From Clostridium sp. UBA699 (GTDB lineage: Bacteria; Bacillota; Clostridia; Clostridiales; Clostridiaceae), in the NCBI GenBank assembly GCA_002298915.1, contig DBML01000018.1, forward strand, positions 38,636-102,635: DNA of 64,000 nucleotides, read 5' to 3'. The first letter of the stretch is position 1; every line of letters starts with the position of its first letter. A program made the position numbers and the translations under genes. Of the stretch, positions 49,264 through 57,822 are shown one piece after another. The notes under the pieces were generated by a model. The model saw nothing but the letters and a program-made list of their open reading frames with translations, was not told the DNA's origin and searched no databases.

Positions 49264-52149
49264 TTATCTGCTCTTGTATTTGACGTCCTTTATGAAATCC
49301 TCGAAGACTATGAGGAAAACGTTTCTGCCCTTTCCCGCCCTGTTCTGGTGCCTGAAATCGGCAAGCTTTACCTCCGCTTCCATGCCCTTTCGAGAGGTAA
49401 GCTTAAGGCTGCCCGGCTTGTCCGTCAGCGAGGTGGCGAACATGGCGAATATGACCTTGTCGTCCTCACCCAGGGATATGGCCGTAACGCCAGACGCTAT
49501 CCTGCCCATCGGGTTCACGCTTTCAAGGCTGAACAGTATGCTCATGCCCTTCCTGGTCATGATGAGAAGGTCGTCGCTGTTCCCTGCAAGCTCTACGCTT
49601 ACGAGGCTGTCCTGCTCCGACTTGAACTTGTATGCCGTCGAGCACATGGAGTCTCCCTGGAATTCCTCCAGCGCGGTCTTCTTGACCATCCCCCTGGCGG
49701 TTACGAAATAGAAGTACCTTTCCTGGTCGAAATCGTCCACGCTTGCCGCCTTGATGACCCTGCCGAACTCCATTCCGTCGAAGATGCTCGTGATGTCCAT
49801 CCCTTTGTAAGAGATGTTCTGAAGCATGAATGCAGGCACTGAGAACACCAATCCGTTGTCCTGGAAAAGCAGCAGCCTGCTGTTGGTGTTGCAGGCTTCG
49901 CTGAAGCTGCTCCTAGGTTCCTTTGAATCTCCCGAGGTCACCCTGCCTTGCTTGTCGATGCTGATGAAGAAGTCCCTGTAGCTGTATTCGTCAGTGAACT
50001 CTGCGTCTGTGATCCTGTTGCCGGAGGATGTCGATACAAGCTGCAGGCTCGCTATGTTCCTGTCTGCGGCTTCGAGGGCAGGCTCCTCTACCGTGAACTC
50101 GAGGCCGAGCTCAGTGGTGAATTTTATAAAGGCAAGCTCCCTTTCAGCGTCGACAAGCTTCACTGCCGCAAGCTTCTCGTCGTCCTTGAGCTTGAGGGCC
50201 ATCAGCTTCGTGTAGTTCGTGCTGAACTTGTCCAGACCCGACTTCTTCATGCAGCCTGTGCTGGTGAAGAAGACGAAGTCCATCTGAAGAGAGGTGCTCT
50301 CAACGGAGAACGCCCCGACTATTTTCTCCTGGTTGAGGTCGAGCCCCCTGACGAGCATGTCGAGCCTCTCTCCCTTGTCCTTCCATTTCTGTTCAGGGAC
50401 GTTCGCGCCCCTTAGCTGGTACATGTTGCCGCTGTCGGTGAACACCATGATGGTGTCCTTAGTGTTCGAGGTGAAGAGGAACCTGTTGAAGTCCCCTTCC
50501 CTGTGCTCGATATCCTCTACCTCCGCGCTCGACCTGTTGTAGGTCTTAAGAGGTACCCTCTTAATGAAGCCTTCGTTTGAAAGTGTGATTATCACATCCT
50601 CGAAAGGTATTATCTCCTCGAGGTCTATCTTCGCTTCTTCATCGTCCTCAACGATCATGGTCCTTCTCGGGTCGCCGAACTTGTCCCTGACCTCAGTGAG
50701 CTCGGTCTTGATGACCTTCAGGAGCTCCTTCTCGTCCTCGAGGATCTTCGTAAGCTTCCTGATGAGCTTTTCCAGCTCCCTGTGCTCCTTCTCGAAGGCG
50801 GCTATCTCCAGGCCGGTAAGCCTGTAGAGCATGAGCTCCAGTATGGCATCTGCCTGAAGCTCTGTGAAGCCGAACTTCTCCATGAGGTTCCCGGCAGCGT
50901 CCTTTTTCGATTTGGATGCCCTGATCAGAGCGATTATCCGGTCCATAATCCCGATGGCCTTGATGAAGCCCTCCACTATGTGGTACCTCTTCTGAGCGGT
51001 CTCAAGCTCCCTCTGTGTCCTCCTAGTGACTACCTCCTTCTGGTGCTTCAGGTAGTGGTCAAGGATTGACTTGAGCCCAAGGGTCTGAGGCTTGCCGTCC
51101 GCAAGCGCCACCATGTTGAAGCTAAGATTGCTCTGCAGGTCGGTCTTTTTCAGAAGGTACTTGAGTATCCTGTCCGCCGTCTCCCTGTCCGCCGACTTCT
51201 TCAGCTCTATCACTGCCCTCACGCCGTTCCTGTCCGATTCGTCCCTTATGTCCGTTATCGGCTCAAGGACCTTCGAATGCTTCTTGTCAGCAGTCATGTC
51301 CGAGATAGTCTGCAGCAGCTTCGCCTTGCTCTTCCTGTACGGGAATTCCGTTATGACTATCCCCGGCCTCCCGTTCTCTAGAATCTCAAGAGAAGTCTTC
51401 GCCCTGAGCGTGACTTTACCCTCCCCGGTTTCGTAGGCCGAGAGGAGAGAGTTTTTGCCGATTATCACTCCTCCCGTCGGAAGGTCGGGCCCCTTTATGT
51501 ACTTCATCAGCTCTTTAGTGCCGATGCCGCTGTCGTCTATGTATGCAAGCTCCGCATCGATGACCTCAGCCAGGTTGTGCGGGGGTATATTGGTGGCCAG
51601 ACCAACCGCTATTCCGAAGGTGCCGTTGACGAGCAGGTTCGGGTACCTTGCCGGAAGCACCGACGGCTCGAGCTCTGAGCCCGAGTAGTTGTCGACCATG
51701 TCGACAACCCCCTTTTCTATGTCCTTCAGCATCTCGAGGGCTATCGGGGTCAGCCTGGCCTCGGTGTAACGCATGGCCGCTGCGTTGTCGCCGTCCTGGC
51801 TTCCCCAGTTTCCGTGCCCGTCTATAAGAGGCTTCCTCGTAGCGAAATCCTGCGCAAGTATGACCATCGCGTCGTACACGGAGGTGTCTCCGTGCGGATG
51901 ATATTTTCCCAGGATGTCTCCAACGATCCTGGCGGACTTGTAATAGGGCTTGTCCGGAAACGCCTTGAGCATGTAAGCTCCGTAAAGTATCCTCCTGTGG
52001 ACCGGCTTCATGCCGTCCCTTACGTCCGGAAGGGCCCTGTCCTTAGCGACCTCGACCGCATAGGGAAGGTAGTTGTCAGGCATCGCCTCTTCGAGAGGCG
52101 TCTTGACTATGTTGAAATCCCTGGGTATGTTGCTGTTCTTTTTTGCCAT
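49264..52149 (-). CDS. parC: DNA topoisomerase IV subunit A (ParC-type)
   Basis: The 961-residue type IIA topoisomerase A subunit cuts and rejoins DNA during chromosome decatenation. Present are YAVEVAKDRALPDVRDGMKPVHRRILY, the catalytic tyrosine in MRYTEARLTP (near residue 130), IPPHNLAEVIDA and a six-bladed C-terminal propeller. The first propeller blade lacks a GyrA box (Q-R-R-G-G-K-G); only a degenerate QNRAGKG occurs near the very end. That favours topoisomerase IV over gyrase. It follows parE by 15 bases with GGGAGG before the ATG. Confidence 0.9.
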   Translation of the reverse strand: MAKKNSNIPRDFNIVKTPLEEAMPDNYLPYAVEVAKDRALPDVRDGMKPVHRRILYGAYMLKAFPDKPYYKSARIVGDILGKYHPHGDTSVYDAMVILAQDFATRKPLIDGHGNWGSQDGDNAAAMRYTEARLTPIALEMLKDIEKGVVDMVDNYSGSELEPSVLPARYPNLLVNGTFGIAVGLATNIPPHNLAEVIDAELAYIDDSGIGTKELMKYIKGPDLPTGGVIIGKNSLLSAYETGEGKVTLRAKTSLEILENGRPGIVITEFPYRKSKAKLLQTISDMTADKKHSKVLEPITDIRDESDRNGVRAVIELKKSADRETADRILKYLLKKTDLQSNLSFNMVALADGKPQTLGLKSILDHYLKHQKEVVTRRTQRELETAQKRYHIVEGFIKAIGIMDRIIALIRASKSKKDAAGNLMEKFGFTELQADAILELMLYRLTGLEIAAFEKEHRELEKLIRKLTKILEDEKELLKVIKTELTEVRDKFGDPRRTMIVEDDEEAKIDLEEIIPFEDVIITLSNEGFIKRVPLKTYNRSSAEVEDIEHREGDFNRFLFTSNTKDTIMVFTDSGNMYQLRGANVPEQKWKDKGERLDMLVRGLDLNQEKIVGAFSVESTSLQMDFVFFTSTGCMKKSGLDKFSTNYTKLMALKLKDDEKLAAVKLVDAERELAFIKFTTELGLEFTVEEPALEAADRNIASLQLVSTSSGNRITDAEFTDEYSYRDFFISIDKQGRVTSGDSKEPRSSFSEACNTNSRLLLFQDNGLVFSVPAFMLQNISYKGMDITSIFDGMEFGRVIKAASVDDFDQERYFYFVTARGMVKKTALEEFQGDSMCSTAYKFKSEQDSLVSVELAGNSDDLLIMTRKGMSILFSLESVNPMGRIASGVTAISLGEDDKVIFAMFATSLTDKPGSLKLTSRKGMEAEVKLADFRHQNRAGKGRNVFLIVFEDFIKDVKYKSR

Positions 52150-52164
52150 TTTTGCCCTCCCGAT

Positions 52165-54120
52165 TTAAAACTCTGCGTATTTGTAAAGATAGTTCTTCCT
52201 GGGCTGCACGACGTCGCCCATCAGCAGGGAAACCATCCTCTCGGCTTTTGCAGCATCGTCGATGGTTATCTGCTGGAGTGTCCTCGTTTCGGGATTCAGT
52301 GTCGTCTCCCAAAGCTGGTCAGGGTTCATCTCCCCGAGACCCTTGTACCTCTGGATCAGGTGGCCTTTTCCGACCTCCTTCTTGACCTTGTCAAGGTCGT
52401 CGTCGCTGTAGGCGTACTTCACGATTTCCCCGTCCCTGGTGTTCCTGTACACCTTGTAGAGGGGAGGCATCGCCATGTAGAGGTGGCCGTTAGCGATCAG
52501 AGGCCTCATGTACCTGTAGATGTATGTCATCCAAAGAGTCCTAATGTGGTACCCGTCTACGTCGGCGTCGCTCATTATTATTACCTTGCCGTACTTCAGG
52601 TCCTTCTCTTCGTAGTTGTCGAGGACTCCTGTTCCTACGGCTGTGTTGAATATCTTGAGCTCCTCGCTGCCAAGGACGTTCTCGAGCTTCTGCTTTTCCG
52701 TGTTCATGATCTTTCCCTTGGAAGGCATGATGGTCTGGAACCTCCTGTCCCTTGCCTGCTTCGCCGAGCCGCCAGCCGAGTCTCCCTCGACCACGATGAA
52801 CTCGCACAGCTCAGGGTCCTTAAGCGTGCAGACAGCGATCTTACCCGCCAGCGGCGCCGCTCCTTTTCCGATCTTCTTCCTCTCGGCATCGTTGATCTTC
52901 TTTATCTTTTCGCGCCTGAGCGCTGCGTCCATGGCGTTGTTGATTATAAGCGCCGCAACGTCCCTGTTGTCCTCGATCCACGCGTAGAACCTGCTGTAGG
53001 AGAGGTCGTTCATCATAGTGTAGGCCTCGTTGTTCCCCAGCTTCGTCTTCGTCTGCCCCTCAAAAATAGGGTTGCTGATCTTTATCCTTACGATGGCTGT
53101 CATGCCTTCCCTCAGGTCGTCGCCCTCGAACTCAGTGTCCTTCTCCTTAAGTATGTTAAGCTTCTTAGCCCAGTCTTTGAACGCCCTTGTCATGCCTGCC
53201 TTGAAGCCCGACTCGTGTGTTCCTGATTCTGTTGTGGGGATGTTGTTTACGTAGCTGGCTATGTACTCGGTGGTGGAGTCGGTGAACTGTATGCAAGCCT
53301 CTCCGTACATGCTGATCCCGTTGACCTCCCTCTCCCCGTCGAAAAGGATCGGCACTGGGTGTATCGTTGTCTTGCTCTCGTTCAGGTAGTCGATGAAGTC
53401 CAGGAGCCCCCTTTCGGAGTAGTATTCCTTCCTGACTTCCTCATCCTTCCTCCTGTCGATGAGCTCCAGCGTCATGCCCTTGTTCTGGAAAGCAAGCTCC
53501 TGAAGCCTTTCGTCTATGACATCGAACTTAAAATCTATGTGGCTGAAAACGTCCTTGTCGGCCTTGAACGTGATCTTCGTGCCCGTCTTGTCCGTGTTCC
53601 CGATGACCTCAAGAGGTGTTACCGCAGTCCCAGGCATCATCCTTTTCAGCTCTTTGTCCATGGCATATTCGAACCTCTGCCTGTAGTGCTTGCCGTTCTG
53701 GAAAACCTCGACCACCATCCACTCGGAAAGCGCGTTGACGACAGAGGCTCCTACGCCGTGCAGCCCTCCCGATGTCTTGTACACCGTGTTGTCGAACTTC
53801 CCGCCGGTGTGAAGCTCTGTGAACACCATCTCAACGCCGGTCTTCTTCTTTGTAGGGTGCATTCCAGTCGGTATGCCCCTGCCGTTGTCTATCACCGTGA
53901 CGCTGTTGTCCTTGTTCAGTATTACCGTTGCCCTGTTGCCGAAGCCGTTCGAGATCTCGTCTATTGCGTTGTCGAGGATCTCCCATATGCAGTGGTGCAG
54001 GCCTTTTGATCCCGTTGATCCTATGTACATGCCTGGTCTGACCCTTACAGGCTCAAGCTTCTCGAGGGAAGTCAAAGACGTAACATCATAAGACTGGACG
54101 CTCTGTTTATCGTTTCCCAT
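52165..54120 (-). CDS. parE: DNA topoisomerase IV subunit B (ParE-type)
   Basis: The 650-residue ATPase subunit has the GHKL motifs EILDNAIDEISNG, VIDNGRGIPTGMHP and TSGGLHGVGASVVNALS, and the TOPRIM motifs VEGDSAGGSAKQARDRRFQ and MSDADVDGYHIRTL. The C-terminus is RYKGLGEMNPDQLWETTLNPE. GGAGG before ATG 54120 sets the start. An adjacent parE-parC pair without dnaA, recF or a replication origin nearby supports topoisomerase IV rather than gyrase. An extended -10 (TGATATAAT, minus strand, 54183-54191) lies upstream. Confidence 0.92.
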   Translation of the reverse strand: MGNDKQSVQSYDVTSLTSLEKLEPVRVRPGMYIGSTGSKGLHHCIWEILDNAIDEISNGFGNRATVILNKDNSVTVIDNGRGIPTGMHPTKKKTGVEMVFTELHTGGKFDNTVYKTSGGLHGVGASVVNALSEWMVVEVFQNGKHYRQRFEYAMDKELKRMMPGTAVTPLEVIGNTDKTGTKITFKADKDVFSHIDFKFDVIDERLQELAFQNKGMTLELIDRRKDEEVRKEYYSERGLLDFIDYLNESKTTIHPVPILFDGEREVNGISMYGEACIQFTDSTTEYIASYVNNIPTTESGTHESGFKAGMTRAFKDWAKKLNILKEKDTEFEGDDLREGMTAIVRIKISNPIFEGQTKTKLGNNEAYTMMNDLSYSRFYAWIEDNRDVAALIINNAMDAALRREKIKKINDAERKKIGKGAAPLAGKIAVCTLKDPELCEFIVVEGDSAGGSAKQARDRRFQTIMPSKGKIMNTEKQKLENVLGSEELKIFNTAVGTGVLDNYEEKDLKYGKVIIMSDADVDGYHIRTLWMTYIYRYMRPLIANGHLYMAMPPLYKVYRNTRDGEIVKYAYSDDDLDKVKKEVGKGHLIQRYKGLGEMNPDQLWETTLNPETRTLQQITIDDAAKAERMVSLLMGDVVQPRKNYLYKYAEF

Positions 54121-54221
54121 ATATGTCCTCCTGTTGTATATAGATAGCATCTTTTGCTTGATTCAGTGAAATTCCTTTCCCGATTATATCACAAAATTTT
54201 CGAAGCCGAAAGTGTGTGCGG

Positions 54222-54239
54222 TTTGGGGACGGTTAATCA
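54222..54239 (+). repeat. Dispersed repeat GGGGACGGTTAATCA, copy 1
   Basis: TTTGGGGACGGTTAATCA lies between the divergent parE promoter and the amidotransferase promoter. The core GGGACGGTTAATCA recurs at 63018-63031 and 63945-63958 in the same orientation. Confidence 0.8.
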
Positions 54240-54271
54240 GCGGATCCAAACTGTGAAGATTCGATTGCAAA

Positions 54272-54300
54272 TTGCATTCGCGCTCGACAATAATTATAAT
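54272..54300 (+). promoter_or_regulatory. Predicted promoter of the amidotransferase gene
   Basis: TTGCAT (54272-54277), a 17-base spacer and TATAAT (54295-54300) precede the ATG at 54344 by 44 bases, with GGAGG as ribosome site. Confidence 0.6.
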
Positions 54301-54343
54301 TTAAAGTGGAACAAATTCGTCAAAATTCAAGGAGGAACGTTTC

Positions 54344-55054
54344 ATGAAGAAACCGCTTATAGCAGTAATGCCCATGTTCGACGACAGCCAGAACATTATC
54401 ACGATGCTTCCCGAATACCTGGACGCAATCCATGCAGGTGGAGGCCTCCCGGCAATTATCCCTCTGGAAATGGACGAAAAGGACATATGCCAGCTTGCCT
54501 CAAGGTTCGACGGGTTCCTTTTTACCGGCGGCCATGATGTGTGCCCTGAATTGTACGGCGAAAAGAAGCTGGAATTCTGCGGCGAACCCTGCGAAAAAAG
54601 GGATCATCTTGAATCAATAATTTTCAGAGAAGCACTCAGAGACGACAAACCCGTCCTTGCAATCTGCAGAGGCTTTCAGTTCATAAACGCGATTTCAGGC
54701 GGGTCCCTCTATCAGGACATAGATGAACAGCTCGCTTCAGGCACCAATGTCAGGCACAGGCAGTCGGAGCCTTATGACGTCCCCTGCCACCAAGTCGAGA
54801 TCCTTCCGGACACCCTCCTCAACGCCATAGTCAAGAGTGACCGCCTTGAGGTTAACAGCCTTCACCATCAGGCAGTTAAGACTCTTGCTCCTGATTTCAT
54901 AGCCTGCGCGACAGCCGAGGACGGCATCGTTGAAGCCGCATTCATGCCGGAAAAGAAATTCATCCTCGGTATACAGTGGCATGCGGAATTCCTGTACAGA
55001 TATGACAATTCCAACCTTGAGATATTCAGAAGATTCGTGGACGCTGCGCGATAG
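54344..55054 (+). CDS. Class I glutamine amidotransferase, gamma-glutamyl-GABA hydrolase type
   Basis: The 236-residue hydrolase resembles PuuD and peptidase C26 proteins, which cleave gamma-glutamyl conjugates. The catalytic cysteine is in VLAICRGFQFINA, and the histidine and glutamate are in LGIQWHAEF. FLFTGGHDVCPELYGEK and VNSLHHQAVK are further family features. It is followed 40 bases later by a nitroreductase gene on the same strand. The natural substrate is unknown. Confidence 0.88.
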   Translation: MKKPLIAVMPMFDDSQNIITMLPEYLDAIHAGGGLPAIIPLEMDEKDICQLASRFDGFLFTGGHDVCPELYGEKKLEFCGEPCEKRDHLESIIFREALRDDKPVLAICRGFQFINAISGGSLYQDIDEQLASGTNVRHRQSEPYDVPCHQVEILPDTLLNAIVKSDRLEVNSLHHQAVKTLAPDFIACATAEDGIVEAAFMPEKKFILGIQWHAEFLYRYDNSNLEIFRRFVDAAR

Positions 55055-55094
55055 AATTGAATACAAAATTTTTCTATGAAAGGGGGCATATACA

Positions 55095-55877
55095 ATGATG
55101 CCAAGTGAACTTTACGAATACATAACTAAGCGAAAATCCATAAGGAAATACGAGGACGAGCCCCTGGACAATGACGCCCTGAACGAAATCCTTGAATTTG
55201 CAGGCAAAGCAAAGCGGCTTGACAAGGAGATAAGGACGGAAATCAACATAATCCCAAGGGATGAGGTCACACTTTTCCTGCCTGTCAAATCTCCTCACTA
55301 CCTCATGTTCTCCTCAGAGGAAAAGGAATGCTATCTGGAGAACGCCGGATTCATCCTTCAGCAGATCGACCTTTTCCTTTCGTCGAAGGGATACGGAAGC
55401 TGCTATGTAGGAATGGCTTTCCCTTCAAAGGAGGCAAAGAGAATGTCCGAGCTCGGTTACATAATAGTGCTGGCGTTCGGCAGGCCTGCAGAGCCCCTGC
55501 ACAGGACAGACACCTCCCAGTTCAGGAGGAAGGAGCTTCCGGAGATAGCCGACGCATCAGAGCTCATCGAGGACGTGGACTGCTTCGACATGACCGCCGA
55601 CATCATCGACAGCGTCCGTCTAGCGCCTTCTGCGACGAACAGCCAGCCCTGGTTCCTGATCACAGACAAGCGAAGGCTTGATTTTTTCTGTGAAAAGCCA
55701 AACCTCATCAAAGCCATCGGCTACAAGAAGATGAACAGGATAGACATGGGCATAGCCTTATGCCACTGCGCCATCGCTGCCGAGCATTTCGGAAAAGCCT
55801 GGAAGTTCGCCCGCGAAGAAGACGAAGCTTCTAAATGCCCTAAAGGCTACTACTACACCGGAACGATGCTCGTGTGA
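55095..55877 (+). CDS. Nitroreductase family protein
   Basis: The 260-residue protein has the nitroreductase fold, opening MMPSELYEYITKRKSIRKYEDEPL, where the R-K-S-x-R-K-Y segment contacts FMN, with GFILQQIDLFLSSKGYGSCYVG in the middle. The second part repeats a typical DIIDSVRLAPSATNSQPW segment and ends with MDMGIALCH-like sequence (MGIALCHCAIAAEHFG). This arrangement matches the putative TM_1586 nitroreductase type. AAGGGGG precedes the ATG. Electron acceptor unknown. Confidence 0.82.
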   Translation: MMPSELYEYITKRKSIRKYEDEPLDNDALNEILEFAGKAKRLDKEIRTEINIIPRDEVTLFLPVKSPHYLMFSSEEKECYLENAGFILQQIDLFLSSKGYGSCYVGMAFPSKEAKRMSELGYIIVLAFGRPAEPLHRTDTSQFRRKELPEIADASELIEDVDCFDMTADIIDSVRLAPSATNSQPWFLITDKRRLDFFCEKPNLIKAIGYKKMNRIDMGIALCHCAIAAEHFGKAWKFAREEDEASKCPKGYYYTGTMLV

Positions 55878-55911
55878 GTCAAACTGGATAAAATAAATCA
55901 ATACGATAACG

Positions 55912-55941
55912 TTGACAACCAGCATTTTTCGGATTTATAAT
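55912..55941 (+). promoter_or_regulatory. Promoter of the T-box leader
   Basis: A consensus TTGACA (55912-55917), an 18-base spacer and consensus TATAAT (55936-55941) place the transcription start near 55948, just before the T-box stem I. Confidence 0.8.
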
Positions 55942-55972
55942 CAATATCAATTACAAAAATTATGAATATTAA

Positions 55973-56270
55973 AGTGATGATAGAGAGAAAGATAATCCCT
56001 TAGTTAGCCACAGAGAGCCGGAGGTGCTGAGATCCGGCGTTAACGGGAATATGCAATAATCACTCTTAGCTTCTGAGTTGAAAGGCGAAAGCTGATTAAA
56101 CAAGGACGTTCACCAGCGTTATTTGGTTAGGGTTCACAGCGGCAGTTCTGCCAAAGTCGACCTGACAAGAGAGGCAGCGTCACGCTGCAATTGAGGTGGT
56201 ACCGCGGAAGAAGTAATCTTTCGTCCTTATAATACTTGGATGTATTTGTAAGGACGGGAGATTTTTTTTA
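55973..56270 (+). ncRNA. T-box riboswitch leader upstream of threonine dehydratase
   Basis: This leader reads uncharged tRNA to control the downstream genes. AGTGAT (55973-55978) and ATCACT (56059-56064) form the base of stem I. Inside are the AGAGAGCCGG and GGTGCTGAGATCCGG segments of the distal stem. The T-box TGAGGTGGTACCGCGG (56192-56207), which pairs with the tRNA acceptor end, is nearly canonical. A terminator hairpin follows. The specifier lies in AATATGCAATAATCA. ATA or ATC (isoleucine) would fit a threonine dehydratase, but TGC and AAT cannot be excluded by eye. Confidence 0.93.
56222..56270 (+). terminator. T-box terminator hairpin
   Basis: CGTCCTTA (56222-56229) pairs with TAAGGACG (56249-56256), with an inner AATAC/GTATT extension, followed by GGAGA and eight T residues. 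It competes with the antiterminator that contains the T-box. Confidence 0.9.
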
Positions 56271-56296
56271 TTTAATTTTAAGGAGGAATTATTGTT

Positions 56297-57292
56297 ATGG
56301 AACTTACTTTAAAGGATGTATGGAAGGCACAGCAGAATCTTAGGGGTGTGGTCAGAAGGACTCCTCTTTTCTATACCGACACGTTTTCAGACGCCTGCGG
56401 CTGCAAGCTTTACCTTAAATGCGAGAACAAGCAGAAAACTGGCTCCTTCAAGCTGAGGGGTGCATACAACAAGGTAGTAAGCCTCACCGACGCGGAGAAG
56501 GAGCGCGGAGTTCTGGCTTCCTCGGCGGGGAACCATGCCCAGGGCGTCGCTTTTGCCGCTAAAGCATTCGGGGTGAAGTCGACCATAGTCATGCCCCTGA
56601 CCGCTCCTTCAGCAAAGGTGTCTGCAACAAAGGGCTACGGCGCAGAAGTAATACAGGCGGGGCAAGTCTATGACGAGTGCTACGCCAAGGCTCTAGAGGT
56701 TCAGAAAGAAACTGGAGCAACCTTCCTCCACCCTTTCAACGACGTGCATGTGATGGCAGGTCAAGGCACTATAGGCCTTGAAATACTGGAGGACCTTTCG
56801 GATACCGATGTAGTTGTTGTACCTATAGGAGGAGGCGGACTAATAGCCGGCGTAGCAACCGCTGTGAAGTCGCTCAAGCCTTCGGTCAGGGTTGTCGGGG
56901 TCCAGGCTGAGGTCATAGCTTCCAGCAAGGCATCCCTGGAAAAAGGAGAGCTGGTGACCCTTCCTGGCGCCAAATCCCTCGCCGACGGCATATCGGTGGC
57001 AACTCCCGGCTCACTTTGCTTCGAGGTGATGAAAAAACACGTCGACGAGATAGTCACCGTAACCGAGGATGAGCTTTCCTACGCTATCTTCTCTCTGATC
57101 CAGAGAGGCAAGCTCCTTGCCGAAGGCGCCGGAGCAGCACCGCTGGCAGCTCTTCTTGCAGGCAAGGTCAAGGGTATACATGGAATGAACGTTGTAGCCA
57201 TGGTCAGCGGCGGCAATGTCGACATAACCACGGTTGGAAGAATAATCGAGAAAGAGACCGCCTCAGCTACCGAATGCGAGCTTTGCGGATAG
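56297..57292 (+). CDS. Threonine dehydratase (short form, no regulatory domain)
   Basis: This PLP enzyme deaminates threonine to 2-oxobutanoate. The 331-residue protein has the Schiff-base lysine K52 in KTGSFKLRGAYNKV, SSAGNHAQGVA near residue 75, the phosphate-binding GGGGLIAGVA near residue 175 and a C-terminal MVSGGN. It ends right after the catalytic domain, lacking the ACT-like domain of biosynthetic IlvA, so it resembles catabolic TdcB-length enzymes. The T-box leader suggests amino-acid-dependent RNA control instead of allostery. GGAGG precedes the ATG. Confidence 0.9.
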   Translation: MELTLKDVWKAQQNLRGVVRRTPLFYTDTFSDACGCKLYLKCENKQKTGSFKLRGAYNKVVSLTDAEKERGVLASSAGNHAQGVAFAAKAFGVKSTIVMPLTAPSAKVSATKGYGAEVIQAGQVYDECYAKALEVQKETGATFLHPFNDVHVMAGQGTIGLEILEDLSDTDVVVVPIGGGGLIAGVATAVKSLKPSVRVVGVQAEVIASSKASLEKGELVTLPGAKSLADGISVATPGSLCFEVMKKHVDEIVTVTEDELSYAIFSLIQRGKLLAEGAGAAPLAALLAGKVKGIHGMNVVAMVSGGNVDITTVGRIIEKETASATECELCG

Positions 57293-57313
57293 TTTTCGAA
57301 AGGAGATTTTAGA

Positions 57314-57775
57314 TTGATATCATCAGAATTAAAACAAGGCAGGACCTTCATGGTAAGGTTCGAGCACGGCAAGGACTTCATGGAGGAGCTCAAGGAGTTT
57401 TGCCGTTCAAACGGGGTAAAGCAGGGCTACGTCCCCTTCTTTCAAGGCGATTTCAGCGAAATATTTATAGTCGGCAGCTGCGGCAAGTCAGATGATCCTG
57501 CCGGTCCAATGCTCGAGTCGAAGGCATACTTTGAAAATGTGGAAACTTTCGGCTGCGGGACGATCGCACATGACCCCGAGAACGGAAGCATTCTTCCCCA
57601 CTTCCACATAAGCATAGGCAGAAGGCTCAACTCAGCCTCAGCAAGCACGAGCCATTTCATAAGCGGCACGGTGCAGTTCCTAATAGAGCTGGTCATAGTG
57701 GAGGTCCTGTCCCCTTCGATCGTCAGGCTGACGGATGAGAGCGTCTATAGCCTGAAGCTCCTAGACTTCATTTAG
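57314..57775 (+). CDS. PPC-domain (DUF296) DNA-binding-like protein
   Basis: The 153-residue protein is a single PPC/DUF296 domain: FMVRFEHGKDFMEELKEFC at the start, then GCGTIAHDPENGS, PHFHISIGRR and HFISGTVQFLIELVIVEV. These domains form trimers; some bind DNA and some have metal-binding histidines, as the PHFH segment here suggests. The start is TTG at 57314, eight bases after AAAGGAG. It is 21 bases after the dehydratase and therefore under the same T-box control. Confidence 0.85.
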   Translation: MISSELKQGRTFMVRFEHGKDFMEELKEFCRSNGVKQGYVPFFQGDFSEIFIVGSCGKSDDPAGPMLESKAYFENVETFGCGTIAHDPENGSILPHFHISIGRRLNSASASTSHFISGTVQFLIELVIVEVLSPSIVRLTDESVYSLKLLDFI

Positions 57776-57784
57776 CAGAAGAAA

Positions 57785-57809
57785 AGGGTATCTTCATGAA
57801 GGATACCCT
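57785..57809. terminator. Hairpin between convergent genes
   Basis: AGGGTATC (57785-57792) pairs with GATACCCT (57802-57809). On the minus strand TTTTC follows; on the plus strand no T run is present, so it mainly serves the MFS gene. Confidence 0.55.
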
Positions 57810-57822
57810 AGTTATCAGAAAT

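Noticed and set aside
51814..53226. A 470-codon open frame antisense to parC and parE
   Set aside because: It spans the junction of two clear topoisomerase genes on the other strand and shows no protein features of its own.
49264..54120. Gyrase (gyrA/gyrB) assignment for the topoisomerase pair
   Set aside because: The first propeller blade lacks a GyrA box and the genes are in parE-parC order away from replication-initiation genes, so topoisomerase IV fits better; certainty is not complete.
55973..56064. Firm assignment of the T-box specifier codon as isoleucine
   Set aside because: The specifier loop contains ATA, ATC, TGC and AAT in plausible positions; without a covariance alignment the choice is biased by the downstream gene.
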